Below are positions 1 through 7,744 of a DNA stretch of 42,806 nucleotides, piece after piece. Every line of letters begins with the position of its first letter. Position 1 is the stretch's first letter. Source of the DNA: Bacillus sp. ISL-45 (GTDB lineage Bacteria > Bacillota > Bacilli > Bacillales > Cytobacillaceae); contig NZ_JAGGQQ010000026.1 of assembly GCF_018613195.1 (NCBI RefSeq), positions 1 to 42,806 of the forward strand, in the 5' to 3' direction. The notes under the pieces were generated by a model. That model was not told the DNA's origin. It ran no database searches and was given only the letters and a program-made list of their open reading frames with translations. The position numbers were made by a program, and so were the translations under genes.

Positions 1-222
1 ATCGGCCAAACGGAAGGGATGAAGCGAGAAAAGTGTCCGATAGAAGGGCTCTATCGGCCAAACGTGAGGGATGAAGCGAGAAAAGTGTCCGATAAAAGGG
101 CTCTATCGGCCAAACGGAAGGGATGAAGCGAGAAAAGTGTCCGATAGAAGTGCTCTACCGGACTAACGGAAGGCGCGAAGAAAGAAAAGTGTCCGATAGA
201 AGTGCTCTATCGGACAACCAGG
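1..222. repeat. Tandem array of 52-bp hairpin-forming repeats
   Basis: Four units of 52 bp begin at positions 1, 53, 105 and 157, and a partial fifth begins at 209. Units 1-3 are nearly identical; unit 4 has diverged. Across each junction the sequence TGTCCGATAG, a 7-nt spacer and CTATCGGCCA (or CTATCGGACA) form a 10-bp stem, so the RNA or single strand would be a row of hairpins. No coding frame explains it. The array may extend left of the window. It is probably a genome-wide intergenic repeat, but that is inference. Confidence 0.9.
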
Positions 223-267
223 ACTGAAATATGAGATTTCACTATGCTCAGCCTAATGCAGTGTACT

Positions 268-1176
268 CTATCTATATTTTGTCCATTTCCTGGATCCGTC
301 AATTGTAAGATGTTTTGTAAGTAATCTTCTAATCCTTTTACCATCCTTAATCACCACACAAAATTCCTGGATCGCTGAAGTAGTAATTGCTGTTTCTGGG
401 GAAATTAATCTAAACTCCTTCACTGTTCGCATTACAGCTGATTCCAATGATTCTTTACTTCCACAAACATCACACACAAGAAACTTATGTGTGGCCCTCA
501 CCTCAAAAGACTCACACTCCGAACAGGTAATACCCTTCTTCAATTCATCGTAATGAAAGGCAGGTAGATTGTTATGGGATGAGTCAATCTTGTGGAGGGA
601 GACTAGTTTGGCTGCGAGTTTGTAATGGTTGGTGGAAACGTTTCCCGGCTGGTTGTTGAGGTTGTCGTGGAGTCGATTAATCTGCGTAGGGAAAATGAAT
701 GGGAGGTCTGGATGTGCGTGATACAGGGTAAACTCGGGGTTTACAAAAACGACTGAAGCTTCGATTTTATGATTGTAGCCTAATTGATTTAATAGTTTCT
801 TGAAAAGCAGCTTGGTTCGGTTGAGTTGGTCGAGGGGATTCTTGATTGTTACTCCAGTTGTTTTTGAGGTTAGACCTTCTTGTTTGTAGAGGTAATCACC
901 CTGGTTTGTCTTTATCTCAAATAAATAAAATGTGCCGGAAAATATGATTAGAGTATCGATTTGAAAAGTTGTTCTTTCTACTTCGAGCAGCAACTCGTTC
1001 AGGATCAAACAGCTGCTTGTCAGTTTTTCCGTCATGGCATCGAATTGTAATTCGCCTTTATATCCCTTATCAAGATATGAAAAATACCTTTTTTCCTCGT
1101 CTGATAACTCAAGTCTTTTATTCAAGATTCTCAGTTTAGATAAAATAATAGGTTCAGTCCGTTCTTTAAAAGCCAT
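268..1176 (-). CDS. NERD-domain (nuclease-related) protein with C-terminal zinc ribbon
   Basis: The protein is about 302 residues. The N-terminal half matches the NERD fold: a GYKGELQFD-like segment, a 'TDTLIIF..YLFEIKT' core and a conserved Q/K-rich region. NERD is a nuclease-like domain of the PD-(D/E)XK type. Near the C-terminus CSEC and CDVC pairs suggest a zinc ribbon. An in-frame TTG lies upstream at 1194, but the ATG at 1176 sits about 9 nt after AAGAGG and is the better start. The gene is divergent from the next small membrane protein gene and alone on its strand here. Many Bacilli carry such single genes. The substrate is unknown; a DNA or RNA processing role is inference from the family. 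Confidence 0.85.
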   Translation of the reverse strand: MAFKERTEPIILSKLRILNKRLELSDEEKRYFSYLDKGYKGELQFDAMTEKLTSSCLILNELLLEVERTTFQIDTLIIFSGTFYLFEIKTNQGDYLYKQEGLTSKTTGVTIKNPLDQLNRTKLLFKKLLNQLGYNHKIEASVVFVNPEFTLYHAHPDLPFIFPTQINRLHDNLNNQPGNVSTNHYKLAAKLVSLHKIDSSHNNLPAFHYDELKKGITCSECESFEVRATHKFLVCDVCGSKESLESAVMRTVKEFRLISPETAITTSAIQEFCVVIKDGKRIRRLLTKHLTIDGSRKWTKYR

Positions 1177-1314
1177 GTGCATCATCCTCTTCAATAATTA
1201 GTCATGATAATCATACTATTTTACCGAATTAAAAATATTGAATTTTTTGTGAATTGTGGCAAGACTGCTTGAATACAATGATAAAACCACTCGATTCAGT
1301 CAGGAGGAGTAGGG

Positions 1315-1536
1315 ATGTCATTGAAGGTTTATGCCATTATACTGAAAACCGCAGGTCTTGCCGTTTTCCTTGTACCGATGTTTATGAAGGGGATGGGATA
1401 TATTGCGACCATTTCTCCAACGGTCATGTTTAGTTTAATCGCAATTGGAGTCGTTTTGTTGATCGTCGGGAATGTTTTTGAGGCAAAGGCCATGCGGAAC
1501 GGCGCTTATGGTAGGCGAAGAGGATTTAGGAAATGA
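1315..1536 (+). CDS. Small two-TM membrane protein, unknown function
   Basis: This 73-residue protein has two hydrophobic helices (about residues 5-25 and 33-52) and a basic tail rich in Arg/Gly. A clear AGGAGGAG ribosome binding site precedes the ATG. The gene stands alone and ends in a strong intrinsic terminator shared with the convergent gene. It resembles the many short hypothetical membrane proteins of Bacillaceae, and I do not recognise a named family. Membrane location is supported by the sequence; function is unknown. Confidence 0.7.
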   Translation: MSLKVYAIILKTAGLAVFLVPMFMKGMGYIATISPTVMFSLIAIGVVLLIVGNVFEAKAMRNGAYGRRRGFRK

Positions 1537-1538
1537 GG

Positions 1539-1573
1539 AACGAGTTTCAGCATCTGAAACTCGTTATTTTTTT
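1539..1573. terminator. Intrinsic terminator between convergent genes
   Basis: A perfect 12-bp stem (AACGAGTTTCAG / CTGAAACTCGTT) with a 3-nt loop is followed by ATTTTTTTT. It ends the plus-strand gene at 1536 and overlaps the 3' end of the minus-strand gene. Confidence 0.92.
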
Positions 1574-1854
1574 AACGAAAGTATGAACCAAACAAGCAGG
1601 TAGAGATAACCCGCAATGGTGAAAATGGCCCATAATGCTCCTTGCTTGAACTCCCTCGCCAGAAATTCGAATTCATTCATCTCCAAAGGCCTTCCGATAC
1701 TATTCATGAGGCTGACCATTGGCACCGAAATAATGACGAGGATTGCAATCATAGCAAGAGGAATTTGTTTTTTCTTTATCACACTATAAATAGCCCTGAC
1801 AAAAATAGTCATTAACAACAAATAATAAATGATCCAAAATAAAACTTCACTCAT
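1564..1854 (-). CDS. Small three-TM membrane protein, unknown function
   Basis: The product is 96 residues from the ATG at 1854, which has GGGAGG eight bases upstream; the open frame extends ten codons further but without a better site. It shows three hydrophobic segments, at the N-terminus, near residues 33-48 and near the C-terminus, with an acidic stretch between the second and third. No family recognised. It converges on the preceding gene and shares its terminator. Confidence 0.65.
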   Translation of the reverse strand: MSEVLFWIIYYLLLMTIFVRAIYSVIKKKQIPLAMIAILVIISVPMVSLMNSIGRPLEMNEFEFLAREFKQGALWAIFTIAGYLYLLVWFILSLKK

Positions 1855-1940
1855 AGAAATAACCTCCCTAAGGAATTCTATCATTTTTTTATCCCGGATG
1901 CCTGTTAGATTGTGGTAAAATTGCTTGAGAGGTGAGTATT

Positions 1941-2117
1941 TTGATAGTAATCAATATTTGGTTAATTGTCATTCTGGCCGTTGCCTTTCTCGCGGCAATT
2001 GGAGCCTGGCTTAATACTAGAATCATTTTAAAAGACTTGGCTACAATCAAAAACCATTTCGGTATCAAGGATGAGCGGTCGCCTTCTGTTTTTGATAATG
2101 ACCTCGATAAAGATTAA
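1941..2117 (+). CDS. Small membrane protein with one TM helix, unknown function
   Basis: About 58 residues from a TTG start at 1941, which lies 5-6 nt after GAGAGGTG; an in-frame GTG at 1932 overlaps that ribosome binding site and is less likely. One N-terminal transmembrane helix is followed by a charged tail rich in Asp. It lies 19 bp upstream of the P-loop NTPase gene and is probably co-transcribed with it. No family recognised. Confidence 0.6.
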   Translation: MIVINIWLIVILAVAFLAAIGAWLNTRIILKDLATIKNHFGIKDERSPSVFDNDLDKD

Positions 2118-2136
2118 TTAACAGGGTGGAAGTACA

Positions 2137-2658
2137 GTGACGAAAATACATATAATTGGCGGTCCCGGAAGCGGGAAATCATACATAGCAGCGAAACTTT
2201 CAAAAATGCTCGGGCTTCCTAAGCATGAATTGGACAACTTCTTTTGGGATCACGAGTCCGAGTATTTCGGTTCGCAAACTCCTCCCGTAAAAAGGGCGGA
2301 AAAACTGGCGAGAGTGGTGTCGCAGGAAAAATGGATCATCGAGGGAGTCTATCATAGCTGGCTTGAAGAAAGCTTTCGCCAGGCAGATTATATATTCGTG
2401 CTCAAGACGAATGTCTATGTGCGTGACTGGAGAATACTGAAAAGGTTTGTACTAAGAAAGGTGAAACTGGCTTCTTCTCCGCAAAGAGAGAATGTGAAGT
2501 CACTGATTGACTTAATAAAATGGAACCATCAATATGACGGGAACAATCTGGTACAGGCGATCAAACTGATGAAGCCATACAAAGACAAAGTCATCATCCT
2601 CACGAAAAATGACGATGTCTTCAAGCTCTTCAAAAAGCGGAAAAAGAAGGTAGGCTAA
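2137..2658 (+). CDS. P-loop nucleoside kinase / FlaR-like ATPase
   Basis: A 173-residue protein with an N-terminal Walker A motif GGPGSGKS (about residues 8-15), then HELDNFFWD, an arrangement like adenylate-kinase-like proteins annotated as 'topology modulation protein' (FlaR type). A conserved W-I-I-E-G-V segment follows near residue 68, and the C-terminus is basic. Start is GTG, preceded by GGTGGA. It forms an apparent two-gene unit with the small membrane protein and ends in a strong terminator. The exact substrate is unknown; kinase-like activity is inferred from the fold. Confidence 0.8.
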   Translation: MTKIHIIGGPGSGKSYIAAKLSKMLGLPKHELDNFFWDHESEYFGSQTPPVKRAEKLARVVSQEKWIIEGVYHSWLEESFRQADYIFVLKTNVYVRDWRILKRFVLRKVKLASSPQRENVKSLIDLIKWNHQYDGNNLVQAIKLMKPYKDKVIILTKNDDVFKLFKKRKKKVG

Positions 2659-2663
2659 TATAG

Positions 2664-2694
2664 AAAAAACTGCCTTATCACAAGGCAGTTTTAG
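2664..2694. terminator. Bidirectional intrinsic terminator
   Basis: AACTGCCTT and AAGGCAGTT form a 9-bp stem with a 5-nt loop, flanked by A-run and T-rich sequence. It serves the convergent genes on either side. Confidence 0.9.
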
Positions 2695-3122
2695 AACAAA
2701 CTCTCATATGGTGCGGTGCTGATCTGTTTTTCAGCAAGCCGCTTTCGTAAAAATTTATGGTCACGCTTTGGTGTTGCCAGAATATAGCCCCGGATAACAA
2801 GCTCCTGAGTGATCCTGTCGGCTTTTTCCTTCAACGCAAGCTCGCCAATTTTGCCGGCAATCTTATGCCTGGCCACATCCCTGAACAATTCAGGTACCGG
2901 ACTCACCAAATCCTCGAGCAATGCCTTCTGGTCATCCGGCCATAAATGCCTCGTTTGATTCACATAGTACTCTTCCCAGTCCATATCCGATTTGCCATCG
3001 TTCTTCGGAAGCTTTTTCAAAAACTTGCGGAACATGAAGAATCCGCCAATCGCGAATAAACCTACTAAAACAACGACCCAAAACAATATAAATAACAAAA
3101 ACCAACCTTCAAGCTGATACAT
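2691..3122 (-). CDS. DUF2621-like (YneK-like) membrane-anchored protein
   Basis: A 143-residue protein with one strong N-terminal transmembrane helix (about residues 6-30), then a soluble helical domain with the segment MDWEEYYV and a conserved basic C-terminus. Length, topology and sequence fit the Bacillus DUF2621 family, to which YneK of B. subtilis belongs as far as I recall. Function is unknown. This is the last gene with chromosomal-looking composition before the tRNA and the integrated element. Confidence 0.65.
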   Translation of the reverse strand: MYQLEGWFLLFILFWVVVLVGLFAIGGFFMFRKFLKKLPKNDGKSDMDWEEYYVNQTRHLWPDDQKALLEDLVSPVPELFRDVARHKIAGKIGELALKEKADRITQELVIRGYILATPKRDHKFLRKRLAEKQISTAPYESLF

Positions 3123-3213
3123 AACCCTTCACCCACGCATTTCTAATATCTTTTCTTATTATAGTATCAGCGGTCAAGGGAAGACAAGTCTTGTGACAAT
3201 TTGAGTAACACAC

Positions 3214-3242
3214 TTGTAAAATCGGCAGCTTGTAAGTATAAT
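3214..3242 (+). promoter_or_regulatory. Promoter of the tRNA-Sec gene
   Basis: TTGTAA and TATAAT are separated by 17 bp, and the tRNA begins 18 bp downstream. This is a sigma-A type promoter dedicated to the tRNA, so the tRNA gene is not part of a larger operon here. Confidence 0.8.
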
Positions 3243-3260
3243 AGACCTTGTTCTCAAAAC

Positions 3261-3357
3261 GGGGCTGAATGGGGTACTGGTGTCCCCCACGGTCTTCAAA
3301 ACCGCTTGTGACCTGCGTGCCAGGTTAGCTGGGTTCGATTCCCAGGCGGTCCCGCCA
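3261..3357 (+). tRNA. selC: tRNA-Sec (anticodon UCA), attachment site of the downstream element
   Basis: The 97-nt gene has every mark of a bacterial selenocysteine tRNA. It has an extended D stem (TGGGG with TCCCCCA), an anticodon loop CTTCAAA giving anticodon UCA, and a long variable arm (GACCTG / CAGGTT). The T arm is CTGGG-TTCGATT-CCCAG, the discriminator is G, and CCA is encoded. The acceptor stem pairs seven bases, with two wobble pairs. It inserts selenocysteine at UGA together with SelA, SelB and SelD, which are not in this window. An integrase gene lies just downstream, so the 3' half of this gene is the likely attachment site. A UCA suppressor-type serine tRNA is much less likely. 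Confidence 0.93.
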
Positions 3358-3399
3358 ACTCAATGATACCAAGGCTTTTAACTATCATTCATAGAGCAG

Positions 3400-3429
3400 G
3401 AGACCGAGTGAAGTCAGTCTCTTTTTATT
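3400..3429. terminator. Intrinsic terminator between tRNA-Sec and integrase
   Basis: GAGAC and GTCTC flank a 12-nt loop and are followed by TTTTTATT. It would end transcription leaving the tRNA gene. The convergent integrase gene ends at 3466. Confidence 0.65.
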
Positions 3430-3465
3430 AGGTGGTGCCCAATTTGGTGCCATTTGTCATATGGC

Positions 3466-4584
3466 TTATTCAAGCAATCCATTTAAGTGGTCGACAGCTA
3501 TTCCTTCAATCGAATCAGTCAGGTGAGAATAGGTGTCCATCGTTACTTGAATTTTGGAGTGACCTAAACGGGCACTGACAATTTTGGGGTGGACATTCTC
3601 CTTCAGCAGGATTGTTGCGTGAGAATGCCTGAGGTCGTGAAACCGGATGTCTGGAAGGTTCGCTGCCTTTAAACACCTTTTGAGAGCTCTAGTTATTTCA
3701 GATGGTGCCATGATACTTCCCTTTGTGTTGCAAAAGACCAAATTATGAGGGTTATAAGAATCTCCCAGGATTTCTTCACGATGATCATTTTCATCCTTAA
3801 TTCTTTTGAGAAGCTTGAGCAGTTCTAAAGTTAATCTTACTCCTCGGGGTTTTTCATTCTTGGGAATTGTATTGAAAAAATATTTCCCATTCGCTTCTGT
3901 AATGGTTTGTCGGATATAAACCTTACCTGTTGAGAAGTCGACATTTTCCCAAGAAAGTCCTATCAACTCGCTTTTTCGCATTCCGGTATGGGCAGCCGCA
4001 TAGATCACTGGAAAGTATACCGGAGTTTTTTCCTTTGCCATTTTCAACAATACATTGATCTGTACAACATTTAAGGTCTTCATTTCCGACTTTACCGGTT
4101 TTGGTGGCTTCGCTCCCTTGGTAACGTTTTTGTTGATGAATTCCCAATCGATCGCATCATTCAGCGCCTTTGACAGAACGCGATGATGGTGTGTGACTGT
4201 TTGAGCGGACAAGGACGTTAATTTTTTCATATAATAGTTTTGTAGCTCTACAGGTTTTAATTCTTTCAATGGAATGTGACCTATAGAAGGGCAAAGATGA
4301 GTTTTGATGATTTTCTTGTATTCGGCAAACGTTTTAGGTTTAAGATTTGTCTTAGCGTAGTTTTCCAGCCAGTAGTCCAGATACTCTTCTACAGACAACT
4401 TCTTTTCAAATACCAAGTTGCCTTTTTGTATTTCGAGAATTAATTCGGCCATAGCGGCTTTTGCCTCGCTGATTTTTTTAAAGCCACGTCTTTTTATTCT
4501 TTTACGCTTGCCATACGAGTCTGTTCCAGCCTCCAAAACAAAATAATACGTACCGTTCTTATCTTTCTTAGGATAACCAGCCAT
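3466..4584 (-). CDS. int: Tyrosine-family site-specific integrase
   Basis: A 372-residue phage-type integrase. The N-terminal segment (residues 1-60) resembles the AP2-like arm-binding domain, followed by a SAM-like core-binding domain ending near residue 160. The catalytic domain shows Arg in HTGMRKSE, the HDLRH box, the LGHSKI His and the final Tyr in MDTYSHL, so the RHRY set is intact. The ATG at 4584 follows GGAGG; an open frame reaches to 4680, but the extra 32 residues have no ribosome binding site. It is the last gene of the minus-strand replication/excision module. Its 3' end points at tRNA-Sec, the usual layout of an integrase beside its attL. Confidence 0.97.
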   Translation of the reverse strand: MAGYPKKDKNGTYYFVLEAGTDSYGKRKRIKRRGFKKISEAKAAMAELILEIQKGNLVFEKKLSVEEYLDYWLENYAKTNLKPKTFAEYKKIIKTHLCPSIGHIPLKELKPVELQNYYMKKLTSLSAQTVTHHHRVLSKALNDAIDWEFINKNVTKGAKPPKPVKSEMKTLNVVQINVLLKMAKEKTPVYFPVIYAAAHTGMRKSELIGLSWENVDFSTGKVYIRQTITEANGKYFFNTIPKNEKPRGVRLTLELLKLLKRIKDENDHREEILGDSYNPHNLVFCNTKGSIMAPSEITRALKRCLKAANLPDIRFHDLRHSHATILLKENVHPKIVSARLGHSKIQVTMDTYSHLTDSIEGIAVDHLNGLLE

Positions 4585-4715
4585 TATTTTTCCTCCAAAT
4601 ATAGCTGGACACCAAGCAAATGCACCTATTAGTAATAATAATGGAAGTAGTGTTGGTTGCAAAGGGCATAGTGTCCTCAAATATATAAATCCATTTTCTG
4701 TGTTTAAGGATGTTG

Positions 4716-4895
4716 CTAGCTACCTTCAAACCAATCTAAAAACGACTTTTTTGAAATAAGGATTCTTTTACCTACATTTACAGCGTGAAATAGATTGGAT
4801 TTTACTAATCTATAGGCTTGGCTTCGGCCAATTCCGAGATATTCTTGAATATCTTTTACCTCAAGTACTTCTGGTAATTCTCCTGTTTTTTTCAT
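4716..4895 (-). CDS. Excisionase-like HTH protein
   Basis: A 59-residue protein with the MerR/Xis-type helix-turn-helix of the excisionase family: EVKDIQEYLGIGRSQAYRLV, then a wing with GKRILISKKS and a final WFEGS. The ATG at 4895 follows AAAGGAATG; upstream codons in the open frame are not supported. It lies just before the integrase in the same direction, the standard pairing in which Xis biases the integrase toward excision. It could also act as a repressor. Family assignment is firm; the excision role is inferred from position and size. Confidence 0.85.
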   Translation of the reverse strand: MKKTGELPEVLEVKDIQEYLGIGRSQAYRLVKSNLFHAVNVGKRILISKKSFLDWFEGS

Positions 4896-5035
4896 GAGAC
4901 ATTCCTTTCTTTTAAAATCTAAATTCAAGATGCAAAAATGGTGCATTCCAATTAAAAATCCGCATTGTAAAAAAAGCCTTGCAGTTTGCCGACATTATCG
5001 TCATATCGTCATATTTAATTAAAATTAATTAAGCC

Positions 5036-6538
5036 TTATAACTTTTCTAAAGAATGAATTCTACCTAAGTTATTTCGAATATAGACATAACTTATATTAT
5101 TTGCTGTTAGAATAGGCTGAATACGAGTCAATTGGTCTTTCAGTTGATTTGGTGATTTAATCCATTGTTTAGAAGTCTGTGCATCTACAGAGATATACTT
5201 TCTAAGCCTTTCAAGTATAAATGTTGCAGTTCCTGAAATTTTTCTTTCTCTATCTAAGCAATCTATTATCGTTGACACTAACAAATCATGTTCCGCTGCT
5301 TCTTCAGCTGCTTCTTTACGATTGCGGATATATTCATTCATGAATGTACCTCTTTTGAAACCAAATCCAGTTTCAGCAGCAGTTGCTAATTTTGCAAAAT
5401 CAGCCATTCGTGGTGTTGAGTCAAGCTTAACATTATGCAAATTTCCTAAAGCGATACTTAGTGCATCAAGTAGACCACCGAGTATTTTAGGCTTTAAATC
5501 CTCAAACTCCTTTAAAATCTCATCCTCTGATAAACGTTCATTACTATTGAAAGGTGAAAGATTGATAATAATCGCTCTATCAGCGAGATCAGGTCGTCTG
5601 GCAATATAATCAATCCCATTTAAAATAATTGGGCGGAGTGTAGATAAAACTACCTCTTCTGTATTTTCATAGAATTTTCTAGTGGAAAATCCGCCACCTG
5701 TTGAGAGTTTACATAACGAATCTGACATATTATTGCTGATACCAGATAAGTTATCAAATGCTAGTAAACGACTCTTCTGTGCGGAAATCATTAAATCTTC
5801 TTCATTTCTAGGTAATGAACGTATTGGAGCGAAAGTTGGATCAATAATACTTTTCATCAATCTACTAAAGAAGCTTTTTCCGGAACCTTGTGGACCTTGA
5901 ACAATTAATATAGGATATGGTCCGGTAGGTGAAAGGCAACTTAGAAGAAATGAATAAACTAATATTCTATCCTGATCATTAATATTAATAAACTTGTCTA
6001 AATATTTTATTGATCCACCTTTAACAGGGATAGGGAGCGACCTATAAGTATTGGGTCTTACAAATTTAAGCGTAGTATTTTGAATAACTCGCCAGCTCTG
6101 GTTATCCACTTCAACAATTTCTCGGTCTGGAGTACCCAAGTCAAGATATATAGTAGACTTGTGTTTACCTACACGAATAAAGGTTTCTTGGAAATCTCGG
6201 AAATTAAACTCTTGAATAGCTACAATGGTTTCAATAGCTTCTGACAAGGGAGTTTTCCCGATTGGTTTATTAAAGAGCTGGTAATAATGCATCCTTATAA
6301 GTTTTTTGAATTTATCACTATTGACAGCAAAATGTTCATAATTTCCATCAATTTTGACAGAAGCAAAAACTTCCTCATTTTCTGTGATGAAAAAAGTAGC
6401 GTGTTGCTGGGCAATTTCAATAATAGCTTGAGAAACCGTCATATCTCCTTGTTCCACAAGTGTTTTCACTCGTTGTGTTGGAGATAGATCATTTGTGTTA
6501 ACCAATTCCCCCATTTTTACTTTATTGCTATTAGACAA
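5036..6538 (-). CDS. Replicative helicase-like ATPase (SF3/primase-helicase type)
   Basis: A 500-residue protein. The N-terminal 170 residues form a domain with no motif I can name. The ATPase core starts near residue 205 with Walker A GPQGSGKSFF, followed by a Walker B-like LLAFDNL and a motif 'LSTGGGFSTRKFY..T.E' typical of virus/element primase-associated helicases. An arginine-rich RRPDLADRAI segment, probably the arginine finger, follows. Start is TTG at 6538 with GGAGAAG upstream, overlapping the PrimPol gene by 8 bp, so the two are translationally coupled. Together they would prime and unwind the element's DNA. Helicase activity is inferred from motifs. Confidence 0.85.
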   Translation of the reverse strand: MSNSNKVKMGELVNTNDLSPTQRVKTLVEQGDMTVSQAIIEIAQQHATFFITENEEVFASVKIDGNYEHFAVNSDKFKKLIRMHYYQLFNKPIGKTPLSEAIETIVAIQEFNFRDFQETFIRVGKHKSTIYLDLGTPDREIVEVDNQSWRVIQNTTLKFVRPNTYRSLPIPVKGGSIKYLDKFININDQDRILVYSFLLSCLSPTGPYPILIVQGPQGSGKSFFSRLMKSIIDPTFAPIRSLPRNEEDLMISAQKSRLLAFDNLSGISNNMSDSLCKLSTGGGFSTRKFYENTEEVVLSTLRPIILNGIDYIARRPDLADRAIIINLSPFNSNERLSEDEILKEFEDLKPKILGGLLDALSIALGNLHNVKLDSTPRMADFAKLATAAETGFGFKRGTFMNEYIRNRKEAAEEAAEHDLLVSTIIDCLDRERKISGTATFILERLRKYISVDAQTSKQWIKSPNQLKDQLTRIQPILTANNISYVYIRNNLGRIHSLEKL

Positions 6539-7403
6539 TTAAATCTTCTCCTTTGATAACTTTAAGGGCTTGCTGAAAATTTATTTTATATAACGTTTGG
6601 ACTGCGCTAAATCCATTTCCAGAACCGCAACCAGCAAAACATTTCCAAGCCCCATTTTTTATATTAAAACTAAATGAATTATGTTTATCTTGATGAAATG
6701 GACACTTAGAACTAAGCCACTCACTATTTCCTTTAATGTTGTTAGTAAACCGGCTATAAAAGTCTATCCAATCTACATTCTCTAACAGCATGTTAGCTGC
6801 ATTGCTTTTTAAGTTGGTTCTTAATTTGTTTTCCATGGTGGAGGACTTCTCGAAAATACCAATCCTTCTGTTTTCAAAAATGTACTCAACTATCCAAAGG
6901 GGTAAATCTGCCTTTTCAACTTGTTTTGGCGACAATTCCCATCGATAAACTGTGCCCTTAGGATGAATGGAAGGAGGAGCTACTACTTGCTTTTTATCGG
7001 AAAGAATGTCAATGCTATCCCATAATTTCATGGAAGGAATATCCTGGTTGTACTTAAAATAAAGATGAATTCCTCTGTTGGAACGAACCCTCCAAGTCAA
7101 AGGTAAATCCCCCATCTTTTTTAATTTTGTTAAAGTCGACAGATCATCTATATCTAATACAATACAATCAGATACCGAGCCAGTTATTATCCCGATGTTT
7201 TTATTTTTGTAAGTTATTATTTTGTCATCTTGATCTACTATCCCGTTTATTATTTCAGTTGCTTGAATACGTTGATCCAAAAACCGACTGGGCCAGTTTT
7301 TTAGGATTGGTCTTTTACCAAGAAGAGGGATAGGTGTCAATCCATAATTCAACAATTGCAAAGCAGCTCCGATTGATTTATCCAAATAGTCATCTCTTTT
7401 CAT
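6531..7403 (-). CDS. PrimPol-type bifunctional primase/polymerase with CHC2-like zinc finger
   Basis: A 290-residue archaeo-eukaryotic-type primase (prim-pol). The family signature is clear: GLTPIPLLGKRPILKNW at the N-terminus, NIGIITG, VLDIDD (catalytic acidic pair, near residue 110), a GIHLYFK strand and the VVAPPSIHPKG loop. The last 70 residues add a CHC2-type zinc finger: CPFHQDKHNSF with a later CFAGCGSGN, more typical of DnaG primases. It thus combines two primase-associated modules in a compact protein. The gene sits between the small HTH gene and the helicase and would start replication of the excised element. Confidence 0.93.
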   Translation of the reverse strand: MKRDDYLDKSIGAALQLLNYGLTPIPLLGKRPILKNWPSRFLDQRIQATEIINGIVDQDDKIITYKNKNIGIITGSVSDCIVLDIDDLSTLTKLKKMGDLPLTWRVRSNRGIHLYFKYNQDIPSMKLWDSIDILSDKKQVVAPPSIHPKGTVYRWELSPKQVEKADLPLWIVEYIFENRRIGIFEKSSTMENKLRTNLKSNAANMLLENVDWIDFYSRFTNNIKGNSEWLSSKCPFHQDKHNSFSFNIKNGAWKCFAGCGSGNGFSAVQTLYKINFQQALKVIKGEDLIV

Positions 7404-7414
7404 AGGATAAGTGT

Positions 7415-7597
7415 TTACATTTCTTTTAGATTTTCAATTGCCTTTAAGATTCTGTCTTTTTGGGCATCTGATAGGTTATGTCTTAAGAGCCGGTATAATG
7501 TGTTCTCATGTATTTGCATTTCTTCTGCAACTTGCCAAAGATACAAATTAGCCTTCTTTATTTGAAGTTTTAAATCGAAATTTCTTTGTTGCACCAT
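7415..7597 (-). CDS. Small HTH protein at head of replication operon
   Basis: A 60-residue protein with a helix-turn-helix-like segment LYLWQVAEEMQIHENTLYRL near residues 18-37. The ATG at 7597 follows AAAGGAGGTGA with an 8-nt spacer, the best site in the operon. It resembles short phage regulators that sit before primase genes in staphylococcal and bacillar islands. It could control the operon or take part in replication initiation. DNA binding is inferred from the motif alone. Confidence 0.75.
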   Translation of the reverse strand: MVQQRNFDLKLQIKKANLYLWQVAEEMQIHENTLYRLLRHNLSDAQKDRILKAIENLKEM

Positions 7598-7621
7598 CAA
7601 ATTCACCTCCTTTAGAGAAAC

Positions 7622-7679
7622 AAAAAAACCCCTAGATTAAGAGAAGGTTAATTGTCTTTAACCTTTTCTAATCTAGGGG
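7622..7679 (-). terminator. Leader terminator (attenuator) upstream of replication operon
   Basis: On the minus strand CCCCTAGATTA and TAATCTAGGGG close a stem of about 23 bp that contains AAAAGGTTAA and TTAACCTTCT and has a 6-nt loop. The stem is followed directly by TTTTTTT. It lies between the promoter and the first operon gene, so it would stop most transcripts unless antiterminated. A 6-bp alternative pairing exists: TCTAAT at the end of the leader ORF can pair with ATTAGA in the 5' arm. The T-run is on the minus-strand side only, so it is directional. Confidence 0.8.
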
Positions 7680-7694
7680 CTGTCCCTTTTGATA

Positions 7695-7730
7695 TTAAAT
7701 TAGATGACTGGCAACTACTACCACCATCAT
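7695..7730 (-). CDS. Candidate 11-residue leader peptide
   Basis: Two consecutive ATG codons open a frame reading MMVVVVASHLI and then TAA. It lies between a consensus promoter and the leader terminator, only about 9 nt after the predicted transcription start, so it would be nearly leaderless, and no Shine-Dalgarno is visible. The four-valine run and its position suggest a ribosome-sensing leader ORF that could govern the downstream hairpin. Translation has not been shown, and this may be chance. Confidence 0.45.
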   Translation of the reverse strand: MMVVVVASHLI

Positions 7731-7744
7731 AAATGTAATCAAAG

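Noticed and set aside
5322-5609. Plus-strand ORFs inside the helicase gene, and similar ones at 5682, 6287 and 7127
   Set aside because: They are antisense shadows of the well-supported minus-strand genes.
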